Shown: piece after piece, positions 11,605 through 24,640 of the stretch
Layout of the letters: each line of letters begins with the position of its first letter
Position numbering within the stretch: position 1 is the stretch's first letter
From: Peromyscus leucopus
Taxonomy: Eukaryota; Chordata; Mammalia; Rodentia; Cricetidae
Reading direction: 5' to 3'
NCBI RefSeq assembly: GCF_004664715.2
Contig: NC_051068.1
Location: forward strand, 47,922,953-47,986,952
Length of the DNA: 64,000 bases
Notes under the pieces: generated by a model
Databases searched by the model: none
What the model was told of the DNA's origin: nothing
Seen by the model: only the letters and a program-made list of their open reading frames with translations
Position numbers and translations under genes: made by a program

Positions 11605-12640
11605 AATATATAAGTGCAACCTGCTGAATCCATTTTTGTTTGTGTGTATATGGTTCAGGGCTGAACACCGTGTATTAGATAACTAATTAGAGGCTCATTT
11701 GTGGGAGAGGCTGGCTCTCCCCACCTATCAGTCATCAGCTGTCTGTAGTTCCTTGTCCTGGGGTGTGATTCCCTGAGATTTTCCCTCTTTGCATTAGCAT
11801 CTCTATGATACTGCCATTGTGCAGATCTTGTTCATGAAGCCATTTCTAGGAAAGACTGTTTAATTTCTTACAATCTTTCTGCCCCCTCTTCCACAATGTT
11901 CCCTGAGTCACACATGCAGGAGCTGTGATGTAGATGTATCTATTGGGGCTGGACTCCAAAGATCCATTGATTCTGATTTTCTGTCACGGTCTCCATTTGC
12001 TGTAAAAAGAACGAGGGGTGATAGTTACACTTATCGATGAGTGTAATGATAAGGTTTAGAATGTCATTTGGAATTATGCTGGTCTAGCAAAGTGGCAGTG
12101 GTAGACGTTCTTCTAAGATCCATGACATCACTGGTCTGGGACGTTAGCTAGGTTTCCAGTCCCAGGCATGGTTTTCTTCTTGTTAAGGTGGCCTTATGTA
12201 CAATTAGACAGCTGTTGGTTACCACCAACATGTGAGTGCTCCTTACTGTAACTATGGATATCTTGCTATGCTGGTCATTGCGGTGGTCATTTTGGTGTCA
12301 CAGCTACGTGGGACTGTTAAATGCTTCCTTACATTGGCAATGTGTACAGTATTTTCTGATCCCGTGGAAGCTAGACTGCAGGAAGGAGGATTTCAGGTTA
12401 GATCCAGCTTGAATAATCTGAGTCCTGTGTCCTAAGTAAGTGGTGTCTTCAGCAATAGGGGCTCATCTTCAATCTCTGAGAGGCCACCAAGGGCAACAGC
12501 CACCATCTATCGTCTTGGGAGTCACTTGAACTACCTTGACCAGCCATTCTAAAGGGGTTTCTTGTGCTTGGTACTGGTTCTATGTCTATGGTTCCTGTGG
12601 GGAGCATGTCAAGCCTAGGGCCCTGACAGAAGGAGAAAAA
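11352..12640 (-). mobile_element. L1 LINE 3' UTR, long antisense copy
   Basis: Long collinear agreement with the reverse of a rodent Lx-type L1 3' UTR. Phrases include 'tgcaacctgctgaatccatt', 'gtcatcagctgtctgtagtt', 'cttacaatctttctgccccc', 'ttgttaaggtggccttatgt', 'agctgttggttaccaccaac' and 'aagtggtgtcttcagcaata'. The T-rich start near 11352 is the A-rich L1 tail on the other strand. It is non-coding. Diverged and 5'-truncated. Confidence 0.8.
11567..11602. repeat. (CA)n microsatellite inside L1
   Basis: A CA run preceded by a TA-rich tract (about 11518-11565). It lies at the L1 position that normally carries a short ATAT stretch, so it is a secondary expansion. Confidence 0.95.
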
Positions 12641-15479
12641 GGGAAGAAGAACCTCAAGGAATCTCATTAGTTCATATTTACCTAAAATCAAGCACATATG
12701 TGCATATATATATTCTTAGCTCAAATCAGTTGTATTCTAAATAACTCAGTTCCATCTTCTGTTCTCCGTCTGCAGTAGTCATTCAATAGGTGTGTGTATA
12801 TTTCTTCAGTATTTTTACACCTTGGACCTGTTTAACGGCTGAATGGACAAGTATGTTCAAGGCCAGCGCCTGGTTTAAAAAAAAAACAAAGGCATTTCTT
12901 ATATGTCAAAGAGGCTGTATCGACTCAACACAGAACTGATCAACAAACAGCTTTGTTTTTGGGGAGTTCCCTTCTAAAGATTCAGTTGCAATTATTGGAA
13001 TGTATCACTTTTCCTTTTCTCCTCCCAAAGGAAAGATGAAAACGGTCCAAGGAAATGGGTGAAATATTAAATTGAATGTGATTTTTTTCTATTCCAATTT
13101 TAAATGTGCTCAAGGAAAATTAAATGTTGCTGCTTGCAGTTCCAAGTTTCCATTGTGCTGCAGTTCTAAATAATAAAAATGAAATATATTTTCATAACCC
13201 AGTAGTGTATCAGAGCTGCGGTTGGCTAGACCACACAGAAGGGAGCTCTGTTTTGGCTGCACTTTGCTGTGGATGCATTCTCTATTTATAGGTCCAACTG
13301 TGAATCCTTCTGGGGAATTGTTATATGGTGTGGTCATGTTTCTGTCAAAGGATTTATAGAAAATAACAAAAGGAACTTCTAGTATAGAGTGTGCTGATCA
13401 ATATGTAATAATAGGCCTGGATCAATGAGTTCTAATTTTCTTGGTTTGCAAAATGTCAACTTATGAATATATTGGCAGATTTCAAAAAGTTTCTAAGTAG
13501 GAGAAATGCCAAATTCAAGAAAGATTTATTACTTATTTTATTCATGAGCACCACAGTTTATGTCAGATAAAGTTCATAGTCAATAGCATCTTTATTCGGC
13601 AAGAGTGTAACATGATCTGATGTTTCTGTTCCAAGGATAGAAGTTCCAGTTACTCTTCCCACAGTAGGGTTTTTCATCCAGTTCCAGAGTCAAAGGTAAA
13701 CATTTCTGACATGGTAACTATCAGAACTCTCAGTGATGTAACAGGATGCCTTTAGATGTAAAGAAAGCCAAGTTGTTTATAATTTTAGAGTTCAAAAGTA
13801 AAAAATTACATGTAAAACATTGTCAGGCAATTTAGGTCCAAAATGCTGAAACTTGTATTCGGGGTCCTGTGTCTGCCACTTGCAGCCCAATTTGGTTTGG
13901 GAAACATGACTGGGGCAACAAGAGAATGAGGAAAGAACAGATACAGAGACCGACATACAGAAAATCTGGCATTGGGTGGGTCACACTCTTTTCGATGGAG
14001 TGATACCCAACTATGCAACACTCAGGAACCTCAGCATGTTTATTACACACAGCATAAGGAGGGGCTAGTCCTCTTAGGGATTCTTTGTAGGCAGCATTCT
14101 CAGGTTGCAGTCCTCCCATGGAGGAGGAGGAAGCAGCAGTTGCTGGTCTCTGCCAACATCTGCACACGGACCAGAAGAAGGCTTTGCCGTTCCCATGTCT
14201 CTGAGGCATTGGTTCTTGTCAATGAGACACAGTTACTCAGGACTTCACCTGCTCCTTTCATGTTCACTCAGGGCTTCCTCTGCACCCCACGTGTTCACCT
14301 CTGTGTGGTGATGGTTTGATCTGAGATTTCATGCTTCTACACAGGTGAGTGCATCCTCCCTCCATTCATCCTCTCTTTCCTTTTCTTTTCTCATTCCAAA
14401 CTTTCCTTTCTACTTCTCAACTTCTTTCCTCTTAGAAATTTTGATGTGACTATAAAATTAATTTGTACTTATTCTGTGAAATTTAGCAAAAAATTTAAAA
14501 GTGAAAGATTAAAAGCTGGCCACTTCAGAATCACCTTTTTGTATATCTTTGCATATACTTTTTGTTTACTTTTCTCTAATCTCCAATTCTCCAATTCTCC
14601 TCAGCAAACATTTGTGAGTAATCTATGCTCAATATTTCTTTCAATATTTACATACTGGATGCAAAGTATCTTGTAGCCTCATTAAAGACTTTCAAAATTG
14701 TCACTTAAGTTATTTGTCTCCATAAATGCCGTTTGCTGAAGGTTTGGAAAGGCTACACCAGCCCTGCATGCATTCTCCTTTCTCCTTATTGAATTACTCT
14801 TTTCCTCACAGACACCGTAGCCTCCACCCTCTGACATGCATACTAATTCCTGGTATCTTAAGCATATTTTCTAATCCCATGCCCATTGTAATCACCTTTT
14901 CCTCCTCCTGAACACAAATATCTCATTCATGTTTTAAGTCCATCCATTTGGACATTGCCTTCAGTAGTCTACAACTTATACTGGAAAACAGTGTCGCTGC
15001 TTGCCTGGTAGTTACTGGTTTCTCATGACTTCTCGGTGTGACATGTTCCTGAAGACTACTCTTTCTCTGTTACCCATCAGTGTGGTGCTCTTCTGGGTCT
15101 TCTTCACTTTTGTTCCTCATAATAAATTTCATCCTCTCATCTCTTCCATTAGTGGCCACCAGGTGACTATTTCTTTTGGTATAAACAGGAGACCCAAGTT
15201 TCCATGGGCTATGATCACTTACATGCTCCGAAAAATTTTTAAATCGTTATGTTTAAACATGATTCTTCCATTTCTCTCCTTTACTTTTGGATTCTTGCTT
15301 TCACCATCCTCTTTTCCAAATCAGGATTGTGGAAATGTTCTTTATGTTTTTATATCACTCACTGCATCTGTTCTGTTCAGCAGGTCACAAGGCTCTGAAA
15401 GAGCATCTCCTCCAAATTCACATGTCTGTTCTTCTCTCCTCCTCACAACACTGCCTCAACACAGTGTTCTTGTATTTGA
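12641..15479. other. Mostly unique sequence
   Basis: No confident repeat or gene, apart from the possible LTR listed at 13970-14320. Open frames of up to 166 codons occur (for example 15001-15501) but are compositionally T/C-rich and resemble no family I know. Confidence 0.4.
13970..14320 (-). mobile_element. Possible antisense LTR remnant
   Basis: Phrases such as 'aacctcagcatgtttattac' followed by 'ggaggaggaggaagcagcag' resemble the reverse of rodent ERV LTR R/U5 sequence, with 'tttatt' a reversed polyadenylation signal. No paired ends or TSD were found. Weak call. Confidence 0.3.
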
Positions 15480-15815
15480 GCTGAGTGTGCTGGGTCCCTA
15501 GTACTCTGTTACTTCTTCTCACAAGGGTCCAATGGTGTTCAGTCATTTCTCAGACATCACACAATCTCGATGTTCTGTATCCCCCAGGCTTTTGTGACTC
15601 TGTGCCTTACCAAGGCATTCTTTTTCAGGGCACTTCCAATCACGTACTACCCACACACCATCATGTATCTTCCATCATGTATTTTTCCCTCCACAGTAGA
15701 TTATAGCCCTCTGTAAGGTAGAAATGGCACTGATAGAGTATGTTGTATTGTTTTTTATATTCCTTGTACTGTGACATGAGTGATACATAAGTGGTAAATG
15801 CAGGAATCTTTGGTT
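15480..15815 (+). mobile_element. Ancient L2 LINE 3' end
   Basis: The order 'catttctcagacatcacac', 'ccctccacagtagattatag', 'ccctctgtaaggtagaaatgg', 'ttccttgtactgtgacatg' parallels the L2 3' end (drop in aligned columns, but same sequence of landmarks). Highly diverged, as expected for a mammal-wide element. Upstream L2 sequence may reach to about 15300. Confidence 0.6.
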
Positions 15816-16892
15816 TTGTAACATTTAATATTTTGTTCAGTTAATTTGAAAATATTTCTAATTTGCTGCTTATTTGCAGTGCTAGAAGATATATCTTAAA
15901 TCTTCACTTGAATTTTGCATTCATTTCCAAGGACAGAAACAATCCTCAGAAGTAGAATTACTTGGACAAAGAAATGTACATTTTAATGATTCCCAATATG
16001 TATTGCTTAAATATGTATCAGAATGTTTGATATCTTTAATATTCCACTCAAATTTTAATGAAACTTTGATTTAAAAACAATAACATGGTGAAGTCATAGT
16101 TTTTATTTTCTAATTTTACAGCTGGTGAATCATTTCTGAATTGGATGATGTTCAGCTTCTATTTGTGAACTGACATAGCGACACGCTGAAGTTGATAATA
16201 TTAAATTACCCTCAATCTCCTGGTGCTATTGAAGATATGGAAGGCAACATTCAATATAAGCCACATAGGCAATATCTAACAGCTAACTTTTTTCTTTCTT
16301 TTCTTTTTTGTCACAGACTAACAAATTCCTTGTGGACTTTGATTATTAAGACACAGCGCAAGGCCTACCTTTTTAACCTTCCTTTCTGAATAGACTATTG
16401 ATTCCACTTAAACTGCTTTTTAAAAATTCAATATGCGCATCTGGGGAGTTTGCTACCCTGGTGCTTTACAGGAAGGTTGTGAAGATTAATACATTTATAG
16501 AGCATATGTGCTTCTTGGATGAAAGGCCTGCTCTAAAATACAAGCCTGGTATTGTTATTTAAAAGCAAAGTTTCTTTGGGAGAAGAAAAAAGGCCTCCAC
16601 AGTAACTTTTGATTAAAAGTTATATACGCTGGTACTCCCCCCCCAAAGGCTGTCTCCAAGGAAGTCTTGAAAGTTGTGTGCCTTGCCATTTGCTAACATG
16701 GTGTGGCATAAAGGAGAAGTGATACAGAGTCATTTCTGCCCATCTATTTCAAGATGGTGTGGTCCAGATTTGGCTCCTGCCTATCTTAGTGACTCTGAAT
16801 TTATTGTTATACTGTACTTATATTTAAAGCCATTATCTGTTTTAATTGCTCAATTAGATCTGAATAATTTTTTGCCAGATCTCCTCTTATTT

Positions 16893-16896
<4 letters not shown>
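15816..16896. other. Unique AT-rich sequence
   Basis: No recognised repeat. A textbook-like splice acceptor lies at 16284-16316 (see findings). Sequence 16800-16880 has clustered homeodomain-type cores ('ttgctcaattagatctg'). Confidence 0.4.

Positions 16897-16953
<57 letters not shown>
16897..16953. repeat. (CT)n microsatellite
   Basis: About 57 bp of pure CT. Confidence 0.97.
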
Positions 16954-16955
<2 letters not shown>

Positions 16956-18083
16956 TTTCGCTCACTCTCCCAGTCCTCCACCCCTCAGTCTCACAGAGGA
17001 GAGATCCCATATGAACAGGGAAGCATGGGGTTTTGGTAGCTATGGTAACCGCATCATAAACCGTGATGGATGGCAGGTGCTTTAAGCACTTCAACTATTA
17101 GAACCTTATGGGCACTCGATGTGTTCAGCCAAGAATGACATTTGCCCACAGGGATCATAAAACAAAAAGCACCTTTACTCTTGATTTGGCAGGGAGGAGA
17201 TAACAGGCATGGGCTAACGAGGATGTAATGAAACTGGATGAGGATTACTCCAATAAACACTGCTAAATGGGAGAGACAGTGGGCTACAGCCGAGTGCTTA
17301 GTCTAAATGATGAAACAATGCGAACACTCACTATACCGTATGTGCATCACTATACCACATGATAACAAACACGCAGTCTTCAATTATTGTCTGAAAGTCT
17401 AGATATCCTGAGTTGTGTATGATTCACAAAAGAAACCTTCGAAAGAAATTCTAAGTTAAGAACTTCTGAAAATTATGTTCACTTGAAAGGTAGGGAGGAA
17501 GACATACTTCTATTTTTAGATGACTTGGGAGTGTGAATGAGGAGGTAATAGGCAGCCTGCCAGATAATAGAACAAAGGTTCAGAATCAGTAAACTAAAGT
17601 GGGCATTACCCATGGAGTTACAGTTGGTAGGATGTTTTAAGAGATGAACTGATGGTCACATAGGCACAAAAACATATTAGAAAGAGGTTAAATGTACAAT
17701 GGGAACGTAACTAGGGATTTGTAACAGAGTATGTTTCAGAGATTAAAATTCTGAGTGCTAGTTAATAAATCAAGGGACTCAGAAACAAGCAGTCTCTGAT
17801 AGAATAGCAAACACAACACACGAGTATTTCTGAAGGACTGCAAGAGTCCAGGATCAAAGGGAATGCAGAAAAAGAAAAATTAACTGTGGATTTCTAGGTC
17901 ATGTTTTTGTTACTTGGAACTTCTGGTCAGTTGTTCCAAGGTTGAAGGAAATCAACTAAAGCCAAGTGTAGAGATTTATGTAAGTGATGAACACATCTCC
18001 AGGCATTGCATTCCAAGAAGAATCACAAAAGTCTTACTGGGGGAGAGTTTGAAATTGTCTTTTTAAACAGTCTTTAAAAAAAT
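16954..18083. other. Unique sequence
   Basis: No repeat or gene recognised. Positions 17036-17049 ('gtagctatggtaac') resemble an RFX-type X-box with one mismatch. This is a weak motif observation only. Confidence 0.4.
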
Positions 18084-18093
18084 GGTGATTTTG

Positions 18094-18275
18094 GGCCGGG
18101 CAGTGGTGGCGCTTGCCTTTAATCCCAGCATTCGGGAGGCAGAGCCAGGTGGATCTCTGTGAGCTCGAGGCCAGCCTGGGCTACCAAGTGAATTCCAGGA
18201 AAGGCGCAAAGCTACACAGAGAAACCCTGTCTCGAAAAACCAAAAAAAGAAAAAAAAAAAAAAAAAAAAAAAAAA
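18094..18275 (+). mobile_element. B1 SINE, nearly intact, with TSD
   Basis: This is a 7SL-derived SINE starting 'ggccgggcagtggtggcgct', passing through a readable A/B-box region, and ending in an A-rich tail of about 35 bases. A perfect 10-bp TSD 'ggtgattttg' flanks it (18084-18093 and 18276-18285). It carries the segment 'ggaaaggcgcaaagctacac' that I associate with cricetids. The long tail and intact TSD indicate a young insertion. Confidence 0.96.
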
Positions 18276-18285
18276 GGTGATTTTG

Positions 18286-20943
18286 TTTTCATTAGGGAGA
18301 GGAAATGGTTTCAGCCACAGTGGGCTTTGTACCACCAGTGTTAGCATCAATGGACTTTAAAATATGTTCCCATTTCTAATTGATAAAATGTAACATTTTG
18401 GTATGTGATTTCACAGTAGGATGGCTGTAGATGACAATTAGGTACTATATATCTCACAGAGCTACAAGAAATGCTTTTGAATGTTTTCACCATAAAGAAG
18501 TAGAGAATGCCCCTGATAAGCATGTTTTGCCTGGTTTAAGCATTGTATCATGTACAAATTTATTAACACAGCAGATGGCCCTCCGTCAATATGTGCATAT
18601 TCATATTTTCATGGATCAGATAAAAATAAATTTAATTTAAAAAGTCCTCACGCACCTCACAATTCCAACAGTTCTGTAGAGTCTTTTCATTAAAATTTTA
18701 GAGGGCTATCAAATACATTTAGTTTGATCTAACATTTACTCAAAATTCTAAGTTTCCTGTGATTTCAGTGGTCCCTCCATTGAGATAGAGCTCTTCAGAT
18801 AGTCTTATTTAATGCCAGTAAGGTAGCTTTCCTTATCCTTCTCTTCTTTTCTTGCACAGTTTTTCTTCTGTAGTTGAGGTGATCATGAAGATATACACCA
18901 ACTTTTCAAGCACTGCCATAAGGTAAATAATTAAAATAGTTTCACTGACAATTCAAATAATTATAAAAGAAACTAATGCTGTTCAGAGCCAATAGAATAT
19001 TTTATTGAACATATATTTTCTCCTTTTGTTGAAGTCCTTATTTAGAACATTTTGATAGTCACCAGTACTATGTTGGCTTAGGTAGAATAAGCCATCAAAG
19101 TAGCTTAAGTCAAGAACAGTGAGTTATTTCTGGAAAGTTATAGAGCCTTATTGATTTAGAGGAGTACAGCCACAAACAACCAAACACCATTGAAGGACTA
19201 AAGTTAGAAACTCGAAATAATTAGGCACCACATCAGTCCTACCAACATCCCATGAGTTCCCATATGTGGCTAAAGTAGTTGAGAGAATGCTCTGAGCCAC
19301 AGAGTCAAATTATCTTGAGAGACATTCTAGTAAGTTCTGTTTGGATCAACTGCATCTCTGACCTGGCCAGTGTAGGGCAGGAGTTGCCAGTATATGCCAG
19401 TGGCTTATGGATAAGAATAAGTGGCATCACCAGGATTTCTATTTGCTAGGTGGATTCTTGGACCAACCAAGATCTAAATATAAAAAACTGCGGTTGCAAC
19501 CCAGGAGCCTGAGGTATCCCAATCCTTATAGGTAATTCTGAAGAACCCTGCCCGCTGAACCTCTGAAGGATGACTGCTGGTTTTTTGTTGTTATTTTTTT
19601 TTTTTTTGTTGTTTCTTGTTTTTTAGTTCTGAAAATTGGTTACCCTAGGGAACTCCCTTAACCCAGGACACTATTCTGGGTTTACTTCCTATCCAGCAAG
19701 GGTTTTGGGAGCTGATTCTCAGACAAAGGGGGCCAGGAAGTTTCTCTTAGAAGAGGACATTAGGGTAGTAGAAAATAATTATAAATTGTATGTATAAAGG
19801 AAACTCTTCTAATTCTAACTATGTTTGTATTCCTTCAATTTGTCCCTAAAAATGAATTATTTATGAAAAAGACTCTCTCTAAGATCACCCAACACTCTTG
19901 GTATACACCCTTTAACTACCATTTTTACACTTTGAAAGTATGCCCAGCATTCCAATGGTTAACATATAAATAAGTATTTGCAGAGCACTAATCTTTTATT
20001 TGCTTATATTTGTTTACTCCAAGAATTAAACAGAAAACTGCCCAAATTAACCCCATCATAAGGTTGACGAATGCAGCATCTCTTGTTTGGAAAATACAAG
20101 GTCAAAGTATTATATTTATAAATAAATTTCAACTTATGAGAGCTAAAATTTCACATCACAGTGCTCAAGCAAGCTGGGAAAGTACTTTGTTGCCATGGAT
20201 AGTCAAGCATCCTCCATTATTGAACTTGCTCCGGGGACAGGTAACGTTTCATTGTTTGTTATTTCCAGAAGTCAGAGACGCAAGGGAGTTATCATTCTAC
20301 ATTAAATCAAAACCCTCTAAACACCTTCATCGTAATGAAAAAATCTTTCACAATGGACAGTTTGAAAGATGTAGAAGTTATTCTCTGTCGCTGACTGAGA
20401 TTTTATGGGGAAAGCTGGCTCTAAGTACTCCTTTGTAAGCTTTCCAATAAATCAACACTATTGAAAACATTTAAAAGTGTCAGTATGGCATGGAAATGAT
20501 TGCCATAGAATTATGACTTTTCCCCTCTCTATTGCTTCAAGAACAGTACAATGTTGCCAACACCTGCCACTCCTACGAACCCTATAGTAGACGTGAAGAG
20601 CATCACATATTGGAAAACATGATAGCTGTGCATTTGTAAGATATTCTTATTGAAAGGAATGCATTAATACTTCTGGGCTGCACCAGAGTTTAGAGTAAAT
20701 CACCGAGAATCACATTCTGTGAGATGTAAGAGATGTAGACTCTTAAGATTTAAAGGAGACCTGCTCTGGGTTCTTTATGGTTTTCAAGTTTGTTAATACT
20801 GGGAATGTGATTCTAGGAAGTCTTCATTAAGCAAAATAAACAGTACTTGCTATTTTTCCAGAAAAGAACTTAACTTACAGAAAGATAGTGTTATATAAAG
20901 AATTAAACTTGCTTGAACATTCCATTCCAACAAAGAAGCTGGC

Positions 20944-20945
<2 letters not shown>
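18286..20945. other. Unique sequence
   Basis: No recognised repeat apart from a T-rich run near 19582-19625. A 142-codon frame at 20010-20438 has no recognisable domain and no visible exon support. Confidence 0.4.

Positions 20946-20989
<44 letters not shown>
20946..20989. repeat. (CA)n microsatellite
   Basis: About 44 bp of CA. Confidence 0.97.
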
Positions 20990-20993
<4 letters not shown>

Positions 20994-23821
20994 ATTTAAA
21001 AGACGTATTGGTATAGCATTATTTATTTCATTTGATTCATGAATTAATTCTGGAGGAAGCAAGGTCTGGTAGGAAAATATAGATCCACTTACAGGATTGC
21101 TATTGCTCCAATACTTTGAAGTGAAACAAGGGAATGTTGAAATCTCAGGTCACCACATTTCCTCCCAGAAAGCTGCTTACATAGTACTGAAGGGCTTTAA
21201 TTGTTTACTTGCTTCAAAGCTGAGACCCCAGAGGAACTTCCTACCTAGTCATTAACTTAGGGAGTTGGCAGGAAATTCAGACCATGAGGTCCGACTTCTT
21301 AATTTTACACATGAGGAATCTTGAGCCACGTCTTGATGAAGGTTTGGGGTGGAAAGGATTTACTTCATGGGGAAAATGCCTATGGTTGTATTTGACCTCA
21401 CTGAAAATGACTTGCAAATTTTGGCCTGTTGCTGGGAAAATGAAGTTTAGTTTGGGGAAAACAAACTGTAGAATTTAATAGTGTTATATACACAGGATTG
21501 AGAGGTTCCTTTCAGATGTATGCAAAAGAGAACTACCAGGTTTGGTGTCTGTCGATTTTCTGCTATCCTGCTCACAGCACTCTTTCTTCATTTGGCAGCT
21601 CTTTCTCCAAGACTCTTTCCTTTCTTCCTTTCCCATACTTTCGTGGGATAAACGTATAGAGTAAGGGACCTAAAGTTGAAGATTAGACTGGCTGTGTTTT
21701 TCCAAATTTTGTCTGAATTTTACAAATAAGTCATATTTCACCAGCGGTGCCAAGAAAGTGGATTCTTGGCTCTCTAACTCATTAGGGATGTTAATTAAGG
21801 ATAAGTGTGGCTACCCTGCTTTGTACACCTCTCGAAAAAGTTCACCCCACAGCCAGTACCTGTGATGTCTTAGCCTTTGTGCACATGCTTCCAGTTCCCT
21901 TTCAAAGAGGGTTCTCTGGCCCGGAAGCAGGCACACCACCTCTTCCAAATCTGGACTTTGCATTCTTTTCACTCTTGAAACACAGAGAGAAACCATCCCA
22001 GCCAGTGCTCAGGCAGTTTGTCCTCCCTCACCCCACTGTGCTGAGTGGGTTGCATTTCTGTTACTCTGTGGTCCTCTGTTCTCACTGAACAGCATCAAAG
22101 GACAGATCTAGAAATTCTGTTCTCCAGCCGGTTCCTATAAAAAACAGATGTCATTGGAATTGACTAGTCCTTGGCTTCCAGGTCGCCTCAGTTTCATAAA
22201 GAGACTAGCTGAAGTATTTCCCTTATCATTTGAGGAGGCATGCTGAGGTGTTTGTCCATAGGAACATGTTTCTTTTCCAGAACACTGGCCCAAATACCCA
22301 TGTATTTCCATATCTTTGAAGGTGCCAAATGCCAATGAAGTAGTACTGTTTCTCTCTCATCTTTTCTGGACTTTGGTTTTTAGCCCTCAATAGCAAATCT
22401 CATTCCCATTCAGTTATTCTAGGTACTATTGTTAAAGTTTTATTTTTGACAGCAGTTTCTGTGGTGATCTATGTCCTTTTAGTTCAACCACTAGAGGAGG
22501 AGAGAAATCTGCAGGAAGTCTGAGAGAATTAAAAAGGAGATTTTTGTAGGTATTTTCTGTCTCATTTTCCCATGACTTTGGATAATCCAGCACACAACAG
22601 AGAGAAAGAGTAGTCGCATAAAACAATTGCAAAGATTTTACAATCTAGGTGCTTAATACCAGTCATCGATCAAGTGGTTTAGAAATCATCAGGAGAAATA
22701 AATAATTTTTTTTATTGTGTTGCATGGACCATCTGTAAAAGATGAAAATAGATATGTTTATATATTCCAAGAGCATCCTTTCAGATATTAGCAAAAGTCT
22801 CAATAGAAGAATAGCTTTCTGAGCAGAAAAATGTCTCTCATAAACCACGGGCAGCTTTTTGTGAGCATTTACTATTAGTGTAATAAAGTAATTCTTTGGG
22901 GCAGTGTTGCTATTTCCCCTTCTTGGTTTCCTGAAGGTTCCTGACTTGCCCTGGTTGTGCATCTAGGAAACGGCAGAGGTGGATCAGGAATCTAGGTATG
23001 TGAGCTCCTAACTAGTGTATTTATGCTGAAAGGTGCCTCAATGACACTGTTAAATCTTACCAGTAAAGTTAGAGTTAGGTGGTAGGTAAAGGCATCATAC
23101 CATTTAGTGTTGACTTTGTTGGGCCTAAGGGATATGTTCCATGCTGCTTCTGTCTCAGAAGATGATGTTGTCTTGTCCTCACCTTCCCTTGGAGTGCTTA
23201 CTGTAAGACCACACAGACTGATTCAGTGGTTTGGGTAGTGTTACGGAATACATGTAGTTTCCATGAGTTTCTAATGAACATTGTTTTCTTGGAAGATTCA
23301 GTTGTACTGATATCCAAGTCTTAGAAGCTCTTTTTTCTTGAAGTGCTGAATCTGAGGTCCTGAACTCACATTTTCAGGCATTCTATGTATAAGAACAGTG
23401 CAGGGGACCAGGGTTGCCTGGGATAAGATATATGTTTAAGGAGAGGACAATATCAGCGTGACTGTACCTAAGGGAAGTGGGAGATAACTGGAAACTGATT
23501 AGGGGTCAGATCCTATAGGACCTGATGAGCTACGAGGTCAGGTGTAGAATTGGTGCCTAATTCTAAATGAAATAGAACACTATGGAGGCTTTCTTATAGG
23601 GTTGATATAGCCAAATTTAGTGTCTCACTATCAAATGAAATTTAGGCAGATTGTGCACAGTAAAAAGCTTTGCTGCTCTAAGAGAAGATAAGTAGTTAGA
23701 CTGTTTTGCCAAAGATCCTTACATTTCTTTAGCTTCAAAAGCGTATGTGTTATCCCATATTTTCTATGCAAGATCATGTCATCCTACCACATAATTGAGA
23801 CAGGTATTTGAAAATTCTTTT
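20990..23821. other. Unique sequence
   Basis: I see no transposable element, RNA gene or exon that I can support. All open frames are under 100 codons. Confidence 0.4.
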
Positions 23822-23905
23822 TGTGAAGCACTTGCCTGCTCTGTGCAAGGCTCTGAGTTTGATCCTTAGCATCCCAAACAAAACAACCTAAAAACAGAAC
23901 TGGGC
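23822..23905 (+). mobile_element. ID-type SINE, 5'-truncated and diverged
   Basis: 'gaagcacttgcctgctctg', 'caaggctctgagtttgatcc' and 'ttagcatcccaaac' follow the ID (tRNA-Ala/BC1-derived) body and its B box, ending in an A-rich tail. Confidence 0.7.
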
Positions 23906-23944
23906 CAAACCAAGAAATGCTGTCCTTTAAAAATACTTATTCTA

Positions 23945-24125
23945 GCCGGGCGGTGGTGGTGCATGCCTTTAATCCCAGCACTCGGGAGGCAGAGCCAGGT
24001 GGATCTCTGTGAGCTCGAGGCCAGCCTGGGCTACCAAGTGAGTTCCAGGAAAGGCGCAAAGCTACATAGAGAAACCCTGTCTCGAAAAACCAAAAAAAAA
24101 AAAAACAAAAAAAAAAAAAAAAACC
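23945..24125 (+). mobile_element. B1 SINE, nearly intact, with TSD
   Basis: It starts 'gccgggcggtggtggtgcat' and ends in a long A tail interrupted by one C. A perfect 9-bp TSD 'cttattcta' flanks it (23936-23944 and 24126-24134). It has the same 'ggaaaggcgcaaagctac' variant as the B1 at 18094, so both come from one subfamily. Confidence 0.96.
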
Positions 24126-24149
24126 CTTATTCTAGAACCTACTCTGTAA

Positions 24150-24640
24150 TAACTATTTCTGCTGTAACAGATGATCACAAATCTATTGCTTCTACAATAA
24201 CATCATTTTCCTCATTTGCAAAGGTCTGACACAGGTCTTGCTGGGTGTCCAGAGTGACAGCAGGATACTTTGTCCCATCCTTAGGAGCCTTGGGAATAAT
24301 TATTTCTTTGGCCAGTTCTGGGTTTTAGAGGTCAGCAGCATTCCTGGGCCCCTGGTCTCCTTATCCTGCTGGTATGTTTTCCTGATCATTCTTTGGGCTT
24401 GGTTAAATCTCTCCTTGACTCCCGACTGATAAATGCTCTCTGCTTTTAAGCATATATGTCTGATTAGACTGAGGCCACTCAGGAGGCCAGAATACCTTTG
24501 AATACCCTCTCCCATCTCAGGGTCTTTGATTTAATCATATTGGGTAAATCCTGTTTGCCATGTAAGCTACAGAGCCACAGGTTTTGACTATTAGCTGGGT
24601 CAACTTTGGAGGGAGTACACTACTCCATCTGCCAACTAAT
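24150..24640 (-). mobile_element. Ancient MaLR LTR, MLT1-like (antisense)
   Basis: In reverse it follows an MLT1 LTR: 'tttctgctgtaacagatgat', 'ggtctgacacaggtcttgct', 'ccctctcccatctcagggtc', 'gatttaatcatattgggtaa' and 'tgccatgtaagctacagagc'. Order and orientation are correct and divergence is high, fitting a mammal-wide element. No internal sequence is present. Confidence 0.7.

Noticed and set aside
14335..14350. Strong splice donor 'acaggtgagt'
   Set aside because: No convincing acceptor upstream; donors of this strength occur by chance.
15001..15501. 166-codon plus-strand frame with hydrophobic stretches
   Set aside because: The hydrophobicity follows from T/C-rich composition, and the frame runs into an L2 fragment.
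17036..17049. RFX X-box-like motif
   Set aside because: One mismatch and no supporting context. A single short motif is expected by chance in 64 kb.
20010..20438. 142-codon plus-strand frame ending near an AATAAA-like signal
   Set aside because: No known domain or exon signals. Kept only as a remark in the unique-sequence entry.
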